The position numbers were made by a program, and so were the translations under genes. Source: Nocardia harenae NBRC 108248 (GTDB lineage: Bacteria > Actinomycetota > Actinomycetes > Mycobacteriales > Mycobacteriaceae). From it: a stretch of 64,000 nucleotides of DNA. Within the stretch, counting starts at the first letter, position 1. Each line of letters begins with the position of its first letter. Location: positions 930,001 through 994,000 of the forward strand of contig NZ_BDBH01000004.1 of assembly GCF_001612885.1 (NCBI RefSeq), in the 5' to 3' direction. Positions 44,449 to 54,359 of the stretch are shown here, piece by piece. Under the pieces are notes generated by a model that saw nothing but the letters and a program-made list of their open reading frames with translations, was not told where the DNA came from and did no database searches.

Positions 44449-47400
44449 AGGGCACCTTCTTCGAAATCGAGCGCGGCGTGCGGTTGGTTGCCACCGATTC
44501 CGGCGATGGTCGGATCGGTGAAGAATTCACGCAGGGTGACGGCGAGGCCGAGTTCCCTGGCGAGACGGGCGACGAGGCGGGTGGCGGAGAGCGAGTCGCC
44601 GCCTGCGCTGAAGAAGCTCGTGTGCCTGCCGGCGGGGGCGGTGCCGAGCAGCTCCGCCCAGAGCTGGGCTATCCAGGTCTCCAGGCCCGGCCGCGGCGGT
44701 TCGTCGGTTGTGGAAGTCGTTGGGCCGGTTTCGGCTTCGGCTCGGCGCAGGAGGGCGGCGTGGTCGATCTTGCCGTTTCCGGTCAGTGGGGGGTCGGGGA
44801 GCGGTATGAGGTCGGGGTGCCAGCCTGCGGGGATGCGCTCGGCTACGAATTCCGCGAGCCCCGTGGGCAGTTCCGGCTCCACGAAGGCGACGAGCCTGGC
44901 CTGTGCCCGCTGCCCGACGGCGAGCGCGAAGGCCCGACGCACCGCCGGGTGCGCCGCGACCGCCTGCTCGATCTCGCCCAGCTCGACCCGGTACCCGCGG
45001 ACCTTCACCTGCCGATCCGCCCGCCCCAGAAACTCCAGCACCCCATCCGAGCGATACCGGCCCACATCCCCGGTCCGGTACCAGCGCGTCCCATCCTTCT
45101 CGAAGAACGACGCCGCCGACAGCTCGGGTCTGCCGCGGTACCCCCGAGCCACGCCGGTGCCGCCGATCAGCAACTCCCCCGGGACCCAGTCGGGGCGATC
45201 CGCGCCTTCGGCGTCGACCACCCGGAAGCACTGATTCCGCAATGGACGCCCGTACGGGATCGAGGTCCAGGCCGGATCGACCGAACCCACCTCGAAGTAG
45301 TTCGACCAGATCGCCGCCTCCGTCGCACCACCGAGCGCGACGAAACGCCCGGTGGAGCGGGCGGCGAAGCGGCCGGGCAGGTCAAGCCCGACCCAGTCGC
45401 CGGAGACCATGACCAGCCGCAGCGAGTCGAGCCGCTGGTCGGCGCTCTCCGCGGCGGTGAGGAGCATGTCCAGCATGGCGGGGACGGTGTTCCACACCGT
45501 CACCCCGTGGTCGCGCACCAGCGTCAGCCAGTGGTCCGGGTCGCGGCGATCGTCGTCCGCGACGAGGACGGCGCTGCCGCCGGCGGCGAGCAGGCCGAAG
45601 AGGTCGAAGACCGACAGGTCGAAGACCACCGCCGCCACGGCCAGCACCCGGTCGCTCGCGCCGAGCCCGAACCGGTCGCGCAGGTCGAGCAGGGTGTTCA
45701 CGGCTTGGCCGTGCTCGACCTCCACGCCCTTCGGCGTTCCCGTGGAGCCCGAGGTGAAGATGACGTACGCCAGGTCGGAGCCGCTGACCGGATGCGGCGC
45801 GGCGGGATCGTGCCGCCCGGCATCGGCGATGGCGATCACCGGCACCGCGCCGGACCCGTCTGCGCCGCTCGGGTGACCGGGCGCTGCGCCCGACACGTCC
45901 CCGGTGTCAGGCGCAGCGCAACGTGCACCATCGGGCACGGCGTGACGACCGGGCAGGGCGGTGCCGAGCACCGTCTCGCCCGGCTCCGCCGTGAACCGTC
46001 CGGGATCATCGGTGAGCACCGCCGTTACCCCGGCCTGGGTCAGAATCGCCGCCCGCCGCCGCACCGGCTGATCCACCGCCACCGGCACATAAGCCGCGCC
46101 CGCGGCCAGCACGCCGTAGAGCGCAGCGACCAGGCTCGCACCACGCGAAGCGCAGACCGCGACCAGATCACCCGGAGCCACCCCGCGCTCGGCCAGTAGC
46201 GCCGCGACCCGCAGGCTCTCGTCCGCCAGTTCGCCGAAGGTCACCGTGGCGGTGCCGTCGAGCAACGCCACCCGCCCCGGATCGGTTGCGGCGACCTCGA
46301 ACATCGCCGTGTGCAGCCGGTCATCGCCCGGCAGCGGCCCTGCGGTGTCGTTGACCCGATTCCGGATCGCTCGCTGCGCAGGTGGCAACGCCGGGACCAG
46401 CGGGCGCTCCCAGTCCAGCTCGCCCAGGCCGGACAACACATCGCGGTAGGCCGCGAACATGTCGTCCACCAGCCCGTCGGGGAAGAGTTCGTCGACCGAG
46501 TCCCAGCTGAGCACCAGCCCGTCCGGTAGCTCGATCACCTGGTGGTCCAGCCACACCTGCGGCGTCTGGGTCCGGGTGAAGTCCGGCCACCGCACCGAGC
46601 GGGCCAGTTCGTCGTCCACCCCGAGCATCGAGGTGAACACCACCGGCACCGGCTCGGCGGGGACCGCGCTCTCGCGGGCGAGCTCGCGCAGCACCCGGAT
46701 CGCCGACACCTGCTGGTGGTCGAGGTCGCTCCACAGCTGTTCCTGGAGCCGCCGCGCGCGGCCTGCCCAGCTCTCGCCCGCTTCCGGGCGGTCGGCGACC
46801 AGCAGCAGCGAGCTGAAGTCGCCGACCACCCGCATGATGTCGGGGTGCACGTCGCGGCGGTCGAACCGGGTCAGGGTGACCGTCAGCTCGCGCTGGGCGC
46901 TCCACCTCCCGAGCACCCACGTATAGGCGGCCAGCAGCACCACGCTCGGCGTCACGCCCAATGCCCGCGCCCGCGCGACGATTCGGCTCCAGACCTGCGG
47001 GTCGAGCCGGAGTTCCCTGCGGGTGAAGAGCGGGCGCTCGACAGCCGCGGGCAGCACCCGCAAGGGCAGCTGCGGGCCGGGCGGCAGCTCCGGCAGCCGC
47101 TCGCGCCAGTACGCCAGCCCGGCCGCCACCTCCGCCTCCGACGGCGCGCAGTTCAGCACATAGTCGCGGAACTCGACGGCGAGCGGTGCCGGCTCGCGCG
47201 TGGGCTCGGCGTACCACCCGAACCACTCGCTGAGCAGCACCAGCGCGCTCAGACCGTCGATGACCAGGGTGTCGAAGACGACGCACAGCCGAGACTGCCC
47301 GTCGCCGCACACGACTCCGATGTCGAACAGCGGCCCGGCTGCGGCATCGATGGCGCCGCCCGACATCTCCGCGCGCAGCCGCGCGGCGGCGGCATCGAAT

Positions 47401-50400
47401 GCACCATCGGCCTCGATCACCCGGAATCGGTACTCGGCGGCGTCGGGCAGCACCCGCTGCCTGCCGTCGGCGTCGACGACGGCACGGAGCATGGCGTGCC
47501 GCTGGAGCACCCGATTCCAGGCCGCCTGCGAGCGCTCGACGTCGAGATCGTGGAGGTCGTACTCGAAGTAGAGCTGCGCGCCGATGCCGCCGAGGTCGAA
47601 ATCGGCCGAACGGCCCAGCCAGTACGCCACCTGGATGTCGGTGAGCGGGAAGGGGTCGTGGCGGTGCGCGGGGTCGCCCGTCAGCGCGGGCGCGGGCTGG
47701 GGTTCGGACGGCTCGCCGGTTCCGAGGCGCGCCAGTCCTGCGATGGTCGGTTCGAGGAAGAACTCGCGCAGCCGGACCGTCCGGCCGAGTTCGCGGGCGA
47801 GGCCGCCGACCAGCCTGGTCGCGGAGAGCGAGTCGCCGCCCGCGGTGAAGAAGCTGGTGGTGCGGTCGGGCGGGGCGCCGCCGAGCACCTCCTGCCAGAG
47901 CTGCGCTACCCGGGCTTCCAACCCGGGCCGGGGCGGTTCGGTAGCGACGAGAGCGGTTGTCGCCACAGCTGATTCGGCCAGCCGGACCAGGGCGGCGTAA
48001 TCGATCTTGCCGTTCGCGGTCAGTGGGGGGTCGGGGAGCGCGATCAGCTCCGGCGCCCATCCCGCCGGAATCCGCTCGGCCACGAACTCCGCGAGCCCCG
48101 CGGGCAGTTCCGGCTCCACGAAGGCGACCAGCCTGGCCTGTGCCCGCTGCCCGACGGCGAGCGCGAAGGCCCGACGCACTCCCGGATGCGCCGTCAGGGC
48201 CTGCTCGATCTCGCCCAGCTCGACCCGGTACCCGCGGACCTTCACCTGCCGATCCGCCCGGCCCAGAAACTCCAGCACGCCATCCGAGCGGTACCGGCCC
48301 AGATCGCCCGTCCGGTACCAGCGCGCGTCGCCCTCCTCGAAGAACGAGGCTGCCGACAACTCCGGCCTGCCGCGATATCCCCGGGCGACCCCCGCGCCGC
48401 CGATCAGCAACTCCCCCGGCACCCAATCCGGACGATCCGCACCGTCGGCATCGACCACCCGGAACCGTTGATTCCGCAATGGACGCCCGTACGGGATCGA
48501 GGTCCAGGCCGGATCCACCGACCCCACCTCGAAGTAGTTCGACCAGATCGCCGCCTCCGTCGCACCACCGAGCGCGAGGAAGCGGCAGTCGAGCGCCGCG
48601 GCGGCCAGCCGGGCAGGCAGGTCAAGCCCGACCCAGTCGCCGGAGAGCAGCGCCAGCCGGAGCGAAGGCAGTGGGCGGGAACCGCTCTCGGCCACGGTGA
48701 GCAGCATGTCCAGCATGGCGGGGACGGTGTTCCACACCGTCACGCCGTGTGCGCGGACCAGCGCAACCCAGCGGTCGGGATCGCGCCGCTCGGCGTCGGG
48801 CACGAGCACCGCGCTACCACCGGCGCCGAGCAGGCCGAACAGGTCGAAGACCGACAGGTCGAAGTCCACCGCCGCCACCGCCAGCACCCGGTCATCGGCG
48901 CCGAGGCCGAACCGCTCCCGCAGATCGCGCAGGGTGTTCACCGCCTGCCCGTGCTCGACCTCCACCCCCTTCGGCGTTCCCGTCGAACCCGACGTGAAGA
49001 TCACGTACGCCAGGTCGGAGCCGCTGACCGCGTGCGGTGAGGCTGGATCGTGCTGCCCGGCATCGGCGATGGCGATCACCGGCACCGCGCCGGACCGGCT
49101 TGCGCCGCCCGGGTGCACCGCTTCCGGCCTCGCCTCCGCCGCGAATCGGCCCGGGTCGTCGGTGAGTACCGCCGCGACCCCGGCCTGTTCCAGAATCGCC
49201 GCCCGCCGCCGTACCGGCTGATCCACCGCCACCGGCACATACGCCGCCCCCGCGGCCAGCACCCCGTACAGCGCCGCCACCAGCCCGAACCCGCGAGCCG
49301 CGCAGACCGCGACCAGATCACCCGCACGGACCCCGCGCTCGGCCAGCAGCGCGGCCACCCGCAGGCTCTCGTCCGCCAGCTCCCCGAACGTCACCGCGTC
49401 GGCACCGTCGATCACCGCGATCCGCCCCGGGTCGGCTGCCGCCACCTCGAACATCGCGGTGTGCAACCGCTCGTCGCCAGGCAGCGGTTCGGCCGTGTCA
49501 TTGACCCGATCCCGGACCTCCCGCTGATCGGCGGGCAGCATCGCCGCGCTCGCCAGTGGCCGTTCCCAGTCGAGTTCCGCCAGGCGCGCGAGCAGCTGGT
49601 GATAGGCGTCGAACATGTCCCCGACCAGGCCGTCGGGAAAGAGTTCGTCGACCGAGTCCCAGCTCAGTACCAATCCCTCGGGCAGCTCGATCACCTGATG
49701 GTCCAGCCACACCTGCGGGGTCTGGGTGCGGGTGAAGTCCGGCCACCGCACCGAGCGGGCCAGCTCGTCGTCCACCCCGAGCATCGAGGTGAACACCACC
49801 GGCACCGGCTCGGCGCCGGACTCGCTCTCCCGCGCCAGCTCGCGCAGCACCCGCACCGCCGAGACCTGCTGGTGATCCAGGTCTTTCCAGAGCTGTTCCT
49901 GGAGCCGCCGGATCCGGCCGATCCAGCTCTCGCCCGCCTCGGGGCGGTCGGCGACCAGCAGCAGTGAGCTGAAATCACCGACCACCCGCATGATGTCGGG
50001 GTGCACCTCGCGGCGGTCGAACCGGGTCAGCGTCACCGTCAGCTCGCGCTGGGCGCTCCACACCCCGAGCACCCAGGTGTAGGCCGCCAGCAGCACCACG
50101 CTCGGCGTCACACCCAGCCCCCGCGCGCGCCGGACGATACCCTGCCAGACCTCGGGATCGAGCCGGGTTTCCCGGCGGGTGAAGCGCGGACGCTCGACAA
50201 CTGCGGGCAATACCCGCAGCGGCAGCTGCGGGCCGGGCGGCAACTCCGCCAGCCGCTCCCGCCAGTACGCGAGCCCGGCCGCCACCTCGGCCTCCGACGG
50301 CGCGCAACCCAGCACGTAGTCGCGGAATTCCAGTGCGGGCTCCGGGAGCACCAGCTCCGGCTGCTCATACATCCGTAACCACTCCGACAGCAGCACCAGC

Positions 50401-53400
50401 GCGCTCAGCCCGTCGGCGATCAGCGTGTCGAAGGCGGCGCAGACCGTGGTGCCCGGGCCGTCGCGGACGACCCAGATATCGAACAGCGGCCAGGTCGCGG
50501 TGTCGCGGAGGTTAGCGGCGATATCGTCCCGCACCACGGCGACCGGCCCCTCGAAGACCGGAACCCGGAAGCGCGGCACCGCGTCGAGCACCCGCTGCGT
50601 GCCGTCCGATTCGATCACCGCGCGCAGCATGGGGTGCCGCTGGACCACCCGGTTCCACGCCGACTCCAGCCGGGCCGGGTCGACCTCGGGCCAGTCGTAC
50701 TCCAGGTACAGGTGCGCGCCGATGCCGCCGAGGTCGAAATCGTCCGACCGGCCGAGCCAGTACGCCACCTGGATGTCGGTGAGCGGGAACGGGTCGTGGC
50801 GGTGCTCGGGGGCGGCGACGATCGGCGCGAGCTCGGTCGCGGCGCCGAATGCCAACGCCACGGCGAAGTCGGCGAAGGTGGGGGTGGCGAAGAGCAGGCC
50901 CAGGTCGGCGCCGGTCACCCCGTCTGCGAGCAGCCGCCGGATCAGTCTGGTGGCGAGCAGGCTGTCGCCGCCGAGGGCGAAGAAGTCGTCGTCGCGCCGG
51001 ATCTCCGCGGTGCCGAGCACCGCCGACCAGGCATCGGCGACGGTCCGCTCCAGGCCCGTCAGCGGGACGGCTGACGCTGGGCCGCGCTCGTCCCCTACGG
51101 CGACCAGTGCGGCGAGCACGGCCTCGCGATCGACCTTGCCGTTGCGCGTGATCGGCAGCTCCGGGAGCCGGACGAAGCGCCGGGGCACCATGTACCGCGG
51201 CAGGTGCTCGGCGAGCCAGGCTCCGAGCTCGTCGTCGGAGAGCGCGTCGTCGCAGGCCACGGCAGCGCCGAGCGCGCGGGCGGGGTGCTCGAGCACGGCC
51301 GCCGCGGCGGCGGTGACCTGCGGATGCTCGGCCAGCACCGCCTCGATTTCGCCGAGCTCGATCCGGTGCCCGCGGATCTTGACCTGGTGGTCGATGCGGC
51401 CGAGGAACTCCAGGGTGCCGTCGGCCCGGTAGCGCACCAGGTCGCCGGTCCGGTACCAGCGCACCCCCTCGTGTTCGACGAATTTCTCGGCGGTCCGTTC
51501 CGGGTCGCCGCGGTAGCCGTGCGCCAATCCGGCTCCGGTGACCCAGAGTTCGCCCGCCGCCCAGTCCGGGCAGTCCCGGCCCGCGACGTCGACCACCCGG
51601 GCTCCGGCGTGCCGCAGCGGGACGCCGTACGGCACGCTCGACCAGCCGGGGTCGACGGTCTCGACCTCGCACACGGTGGCGTGGATGGCCGCCTCGGTCA
51701 TGCCGCCAAGGCCGGCGAACCGGCAGCCGGGCACCAACCTGCGCAGCCTGCCGGGCAGGTCGAGAGTGACCCGGTCGCCGCCGAGCATCACCACCCGCGG
51801 CGCGCCGCCGAGCCCGGCGTCCTCCGCGGCGGTCAGCAGCATGTCGAGCAGCGCGGGGACGGCGCTGATCACGGTCACCCCGTAGCGGCGGATCAGCTCG
51901 GCCCAGGCGGCGGCGTCCCGGCGCTGCGGCTCCGGCACCGCGACCACCGAGCCGCCGTAGCCGAGGAAGGCGAACAGGTCGTAGGCGGAGAGGTCGAAGT
52001 CCAGCGCGGAGAGCGCGATCGTGCGGTCGTCCCGGCCGATGCCGAACCGCTCGTTCACCGCGTCGACGGTCGCGGCGACGGCCCGGTGCGGCACCTCGAC
52101 GCCCTTGGGCGCACCGGTGGAGCCGGAGGTGAAGATGACGTACATCGTGTCCTCGGGATCGACCGGCACGATCTCGGACAGCGGGGCGACGGTCCGCGCC
52201 TGCTCGGGATAGATCGGTTCGACACCGTCCGGCTGAGCAACGTCCCGGGTGGTGAGGACCAGCCGGACCCCGGCCGTGCGGTAGACCCGCTCCCGGCGGG
52301 CCACCGGCAGATCGACTCCGGAGGGGACGTAGGTGGCGCCAGCGGCGAGCACGCCGAGCACCGCCACGATCTGGTCGACCCCCTTGGGCAGGGTGATGCC
52401 GACGCTGTCGCCCCGGCCGATCCCCCGGTCGCGCAGCAGCCGCCCCAGACATCGGGCGCGCTCGCCGAGCTCGCCGTAGGAGATGGCGGCATCCCCGGCC
52501 AGCAGCGCGGTGCGCTCCGGCTCGGCGGCGGCCAGCGCGAAGAAGCGCTGGTGCAGCGGTTCGGCGGGAGCGGCCTCGGCCGCATACCGCCGGGGGGCGG
52601 GCACCGGCCACGGGGCCGCGCGGTCCCAGGCGCCGCCGTCGTCCAGCAGCAGCTCGACGAAGCGCACATAGGCGTCGAACATGGCGTCGAGCAGGCCGGA
52701 CGGGAACAGCGAGACGCGCGCGTCCCAGTTCAGCAGGATGCCGCCGTCGAACTCGGTGACCTGCGCGTCCAGCCAGACCTGCGGGCCCTGGGAGATGGTC
52801 CACGACGGTTCGCCCAGGCAGCGCCGCACCTCCGGCGCGTACAGCTCGCCCAGGCTCAGCGCGCTGGTGTAGACCACCGGGGCGAGTACCCGCTCCCCGC
52901 CGCGGCTGCGGCCGAGGTCGCGCAGCACCTCGACGCCGGTGTAGGCGGTGTGCCCGAGCACCTCGTGCAGCCGATCGGTGAGTGCGCGGCCTCGCTCGGT
53001 GACCGACATCGGGGCCGAGAGGTCGACATCGAGCAGCACCGAGCTGGAGAAGTCGCCGACGAGCCGGTCCACGTCGTCGTGCAGCGGTTCCCGGTCGAAG
53101 GCGGGCATATTCAGCAGGAAGCGGTCGGTGCCGCTCCAGGCGCCGACGGTCTCGGCGAACACCGTGGCCAGCACGCCCGCGGGGGTCAGCCCCGCGCGCT
53201 GCGCCCGCTCCCGGAGCGTGGCCGCCCGCTCCGGGGCGAGCCAGTGGCTGCGCCGGTCGACCCTGGCGCCCGCCTCCTCCGCGTGCAGCAGCGGCAGCTG
53301 CGGCGCGGCGGGCAGGTTCGGCAGCTGCTGCTGCCACCAGCGCTGTGCCCGTTCGCGTTCCGCGGCCCTCGTGCGCGCGCGGTCGGCCAGGTACCGGTCG

Positions 53401-54215
53401 TAGCGGTAGCCGAGCGCGGGCAGCGCGGCGGGGCCGTCCTGGTAGAGGGTGGTCAGGTCGCCGAGGAGATTCCGCAGGCTGAGCGCGTCCCCGGCGAGCA
53501 TGTCCAGGTCCAGGTGCAGCCTGCTGCGGCCGCCGGGCAGCAGCGAGAGCCGCAGGTCGATGACCTCGCCCGCCGTGACGTCCATTCGGTGGTGCGAGCG
53601 TTCGTCGCGGATCGCGGCCAGCCGCTCGCGCAGCTCGGGCTCCGCGGCTGCGCGCAGGTCGTAGGTGGTCAGACCGGGCCAGTTGCCCCGCTCGGTAATG
53701 CGCTGCGTCCCCGTGACGTCGACCGCGGTGCGCAGCATGGGGTGCCGGGCGAGCAACGCGCGCATCGCCCGCTCCAGCCGATCCGGGTCCAGCCCGGCGC
53801 CGTGGTCGAACTCGCTGTAGAAGTGCGCGCCGACGCCGCCGAGTTCCTGGCCGGGGGCGCGCCCGATCCAGAAGGCGTGCTGCATCACCGCCAGCGGGAA
53901 GGAGGCGTCCGGCTCGGCGGCGGACGCACCGGGATCGGCCACCGCCTCGACATCGGAATCGTTCTCGCGCAGCAGCTTCCGCCACGCGCCGAGCGTGGGA
54001 TTGCGGACCAGGTCGCGGAACTCGACCCGCTTGCCCGCGCGCCGCAGCAACCCGGAGATCCGCATGATGGTCACCGAGTCGAGCCCCAGGTTCGCGTCGT
54101 CGGTCAGCTCATCCGCCGGAATGCCGGTCAGCTCAGCGAGATCCCGCCGCAGACCATCGGCCCCGTCCTCTCCTGCCATCGAGCTCACGGCCAGCAAACG
54201 GAGCTTTTCCCGCAT
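44445..54215 (-). CDS. NRPS: ArCP-Cy-A-PCP-Cy-A-PCP-Cy-A-PCP
   Basis: About 3256 residues. An N-terminal carrier (LGLDSVTIM, residues about 15-85) has no adenylation domain and is best read as an aryl carrier. Three modules follow: Cy about 110-540, A 560-1035, PCP 1055-1125; Cy 1140-1575, A 1590-2075, PCP 2095-2170; Cy 2186-2632, A 2642-3156, PCP 3175-3245. Cyclisation motifs read DMLAGDALS, DTLIADGLS and DTLVIDGLS. Modules 2 and 3 are near-copies; module 1 differs (SAYDLFAFLGYGG), so its residue may differ. Cys, Ser or Thr are the expected substrates. The acidic C-tail (ALDFEEGAL) could fit the next protein's docking domain. ATG 54215 has GGGGAG upstream; an ATG at 54227 does not. A Zur-type box precedes it. 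Confidence 0.93.
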   Translation of the reverse strand: MREKLRLLAVSSMAGEDGADGLRRDLAELTGIPADELTDDANLGLDSVTIMRISGLLRRAGKRVEFRDLVRNPTLGAWRKLLRENDSDVEAVADPGASAAEPDASFPLAVMQHAFWIGRAPGQELGGVGAHFYSEFDHGAGLDPDRLERAMRALLARHPMLRTAVDVTGTQRITERGNWPGLTTYDLRAAAEPELRERLAAIRDERSHHRMDVTAGEVIDLRLSLLPGGRSRLHLDLDMLAGDALSLRNLLGDLTTLYQDGPAALPALGYRYDRYLADRARTRAAERERAQRWWQQQLPNLPAAPQLPLLHAEEAGARVDRRSHWLAPERAATLRERAQRAGLTPAGVLATVFAETVGAWSGTDRFLLNMPAFDREPLHDDVDRLVGDFSSSVLLDVDLSAPMSVTERGRALTDRLHEVLGHTAYTGVEVLRDLGRSRGGERVLAPVVYTSALSLGELYAPEVRRCLGEPSWTISQGPQVWLDAQVTEFDGGILLNWDARVSLFPSGLLDAMFDAYVRFVELLLDDGGAWDRAAPWPVPAPRRYAAEAAPAEPLHQRFFALAAAEPERTALLAGDAAISYGELGERARCLGRLLRDRGIGRGDSVGITLPKGVDQIVAVLGVLAAGATYVPSGVDLPVARRERVYRTAGVRLVLTTRDVAQPDGVEPIYPEQARTVAPLSEIVPVDPEDTMYVIFTSGSTGAPKGVEVPHRAVAATVDAVNERFGIGRDDRTIALSALDFDLSAYDLFAFLGYGGSVVAVPEPQRRDAAAWAELIRRYGVTVISAVPALLDMLLTAAEDAGLGGAPRVVMLGGDRVTLDLPGRLRRLVPGCRFAGLGGMTEAAIHATVCEVETVDPGWSSVPYGVPLRHAGARVVDVAGRDCPDWAAGELWVTGAGLAHGYRGDPERTAEKFVEHEGVRWYRTGDLVRYRADGTLEFLGRIDHQVKIRGHRIELGEIEAVLAEHPQVTAAAAAVLEHPARALGAAVACDDALSDDELGAWLAEHLPRYMVPRRFVRLPELPITRNGKVDREAVLAALVAVGDERGPASAVPLTGLERTVADAWSAVLGTAEIRRDDDFFALGGDSLLATRLIRRLLADGVTGADLGLLFATPTFADFAVALAFGAATELAPIVAAPEHRHDPFPLTDIQVAYWLGRSDDFDLGGIGAHLYLEYDWPEVDPARLESAWNRVVQRHPMLRAVIESDGTQRVLDAVPRFRVPVFEGPVAVVRDDIAANLRDTATWPLFDIWVVRDGPGTTVCAAFDTLIADGLSALVLLSEWLRMYEQPELVLPEPALEFRDYVLGCAPSEAEVAAGLAYWRERLAELPPGPQLPLRVLPAVVERPRFTRRETRLDPEVWQGIVRRARGLGVTPSVVLLAAYTWVLGVWSAQRELTVTLTRFDRREVHPDIMRVVGDFSSLLLVADRPEAGESWIGRIRRLQEQLWKDLDHQQVSAVRVLRELARESESGAEPVPVVFTSMLGVDDELARSVRWPDFTRTQTPQVWLDHQVIELPEGLVLSWDSVDELFPDGLVGDMFDAYHQLLARLAELDWERPLASAAMLPADQREVRDRVNDTAEPLPGDERLHTAMFEVAAADPGRIAVIDGADAVTFGELADESLRVAALLAERGVRAGDLVAVCAARGFGLVAALYGVLAAGAAYVPVAVDQPVRRRAAILEQAGVAAVLTDDPGRFAAEARPEAVHPGGASRSGAVPVIAIADAGQHDPASPHAVSGSDLAYVIFTSGSTGTPKGVEVEHGQAVNTLRDLRERFGLGADDRVLAVAAVDFDLSVFDLFGLLGAGGSAVLVPDAERRDPDRWVALVRAHGVTVWNTVPAMLDMLLTVAESGSRPLPSLRLALLSGDWVGLDLPARLAAAALDCRFLALGGATEAAIWSNYFEVGSVDPAWTSIPYGRPLRNQRFRVVDADGADRPDWVPGELLIGGAGVARGYRGRPELSAASFFEEGDARWYRTGDLGRYRSDGVLEFLGRADRQVKVRGYRVELGEIEQALTAHPGVRRAFALAVGQRAQARLVAFVEPELPAGLAEFVAERIPAGWAPELIALPDPPLTANGKIDYAALVRLAESAVATTALVATEPPRPGLEARVAQLWQEVLGGAPPDRTTSFFTAGGDSLSATRLVGGLARELGRTVRLREFFLEPTIAGLARLGTGEPSEPQPAPALTGDPAHRHDPFPLTDIQVAYWLGRSADFDLGGIGAQLYFEYDLHDLDVERSQAAWNRVLQRHAMLRAVVDADGRQRVLPDAAEYRFRVIEADGAFDAAAARLRAEMSGGAIDAAAGPLFDIGVVCGDGQSRLCVVFDTLVIDGLSALVLLSEWFGWYAEPTREPAPLAVEFRDYVLNCAPSEAEVAAGLAYWRERLPELPPGPQLPLRVLPAAVERPLFTRRELRLDPQVWSRIVARARALGVTPSVVLLAAYTWVLGRWSAQRELTVTLTRFDRRDVHPDIMRVVGDFSSLLLVADRPEAGESWAGRARRLQEQLWSDLDHQQVSAIRVLRELARESAVPAEPVPVVFTSMLGVDDELARSVRWPDFTRTQTPQVWLDHQVIELPDGLVLSWDSVDELFPDGLVDDMFAAYRDVLSGLGELDWERPLVPALPPAQRAIRNRVNDTAGPLPGDDRLHTAMFEVAATDPGRVALLDGTATVTFGELADESLRVAALLAERGVAPGDLVAVCASRGASLVAALYGVLAAGAAYVPVAVDQPVRRRAAILTQAGVTAVLTDDPGRFTAEPGETVLGTALPGRHAVPDGARCAAPDTGDVSGAAPGHPSGADGSGAVPVIAIADAGRHDPAAPHPVSGSDLAYVIFTSGSTGTPKGVEVEHGQAVNTLLDLRDRFGLGASDRVLAVAAVVFDLSVFDLFGLLAAGGSAVLVADDDRRDPDHWLTLVRDHGVTVWNTVPAMLDMLLTAAESADQRLDSLRLVMVSGDWVGLDLPGRFAARSTGRFVALGGATEAAIWSNYFEVGSVDPAWTSIPYGRPLRNQCFRVVDAEGADRPDWVPGELLIGGTGVARGYRGRPELSAASFFEKDGTRWYRTGDVGRYRSDGVLEFLGRADRQVKVRGYRVELGEIEQAVAAHPAVRRAFALAVGQRAQARLVAFVEPELPTGLAEFVAERIPAGWHPDLIPLPDPPLTGNGKIDHAALLRRAEAETGPTTSTTDEPPRPGLETWIAQLWAELLGTAPAGRHTSFFSAGGDSLSATRLVARLARELGLAVTLREFFTDPTIAGIGGNQPHAALDFEEGAL
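44480..50800 (-). repeat. near-identical NRPS modules 2 and 3, offset about 3.24 kb
   Basis: Blocks of DNA recur 3237 bp apart (for example AATGGACGCCCGTACGGGAT at 45239/48476), and whole protein blocks are shared (GGATEAAIWSNYFEVGS; ADRQVKVRGYRVELGEIEQA). The adenylation domain of module 3 has an extra segment of about 25 residues near 45.9 kb. The repeat is tandem, in frame and spans Cy-A-PCP. Confidence 0.75.
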
Positions 54216-54234
54216 CGCACTCCCCATTTACAAA

Positions 54235-54249
54235 CGAAAATCATTTTCA
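54235..54249. promoter_or_regulatory. Zur-type box between NRPS and O-methyltransferase
   Basis: CGAAAATCATTTTCA, matching TGAAAATNATTTTCA at all but the first base. It lies 19 nt upstream of the NRPS start and about 110 nt before the O-methyltransferase start, so it probably controls both directions. Confidence 0.75.
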
Positions 54250-54359
54250 CTAGTGCTACAATCTACGGGGGGTCACCGTGGAGGTCAAGCGATCACTTTT
54301 CTGCGGTCGCCCGAAAAGTGCAGGTGGCGAACACCTTCGACGCAGTTCAGGAACGAGGC

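Noticed and set aside
51204..54359. Long plus-strand extension of the O-methyltransferase frame into the NRPS
   Set aside because: The stretch is antisense to NRPS motifs and has no domain; the O-methyltransferase homology begins only near 54360.
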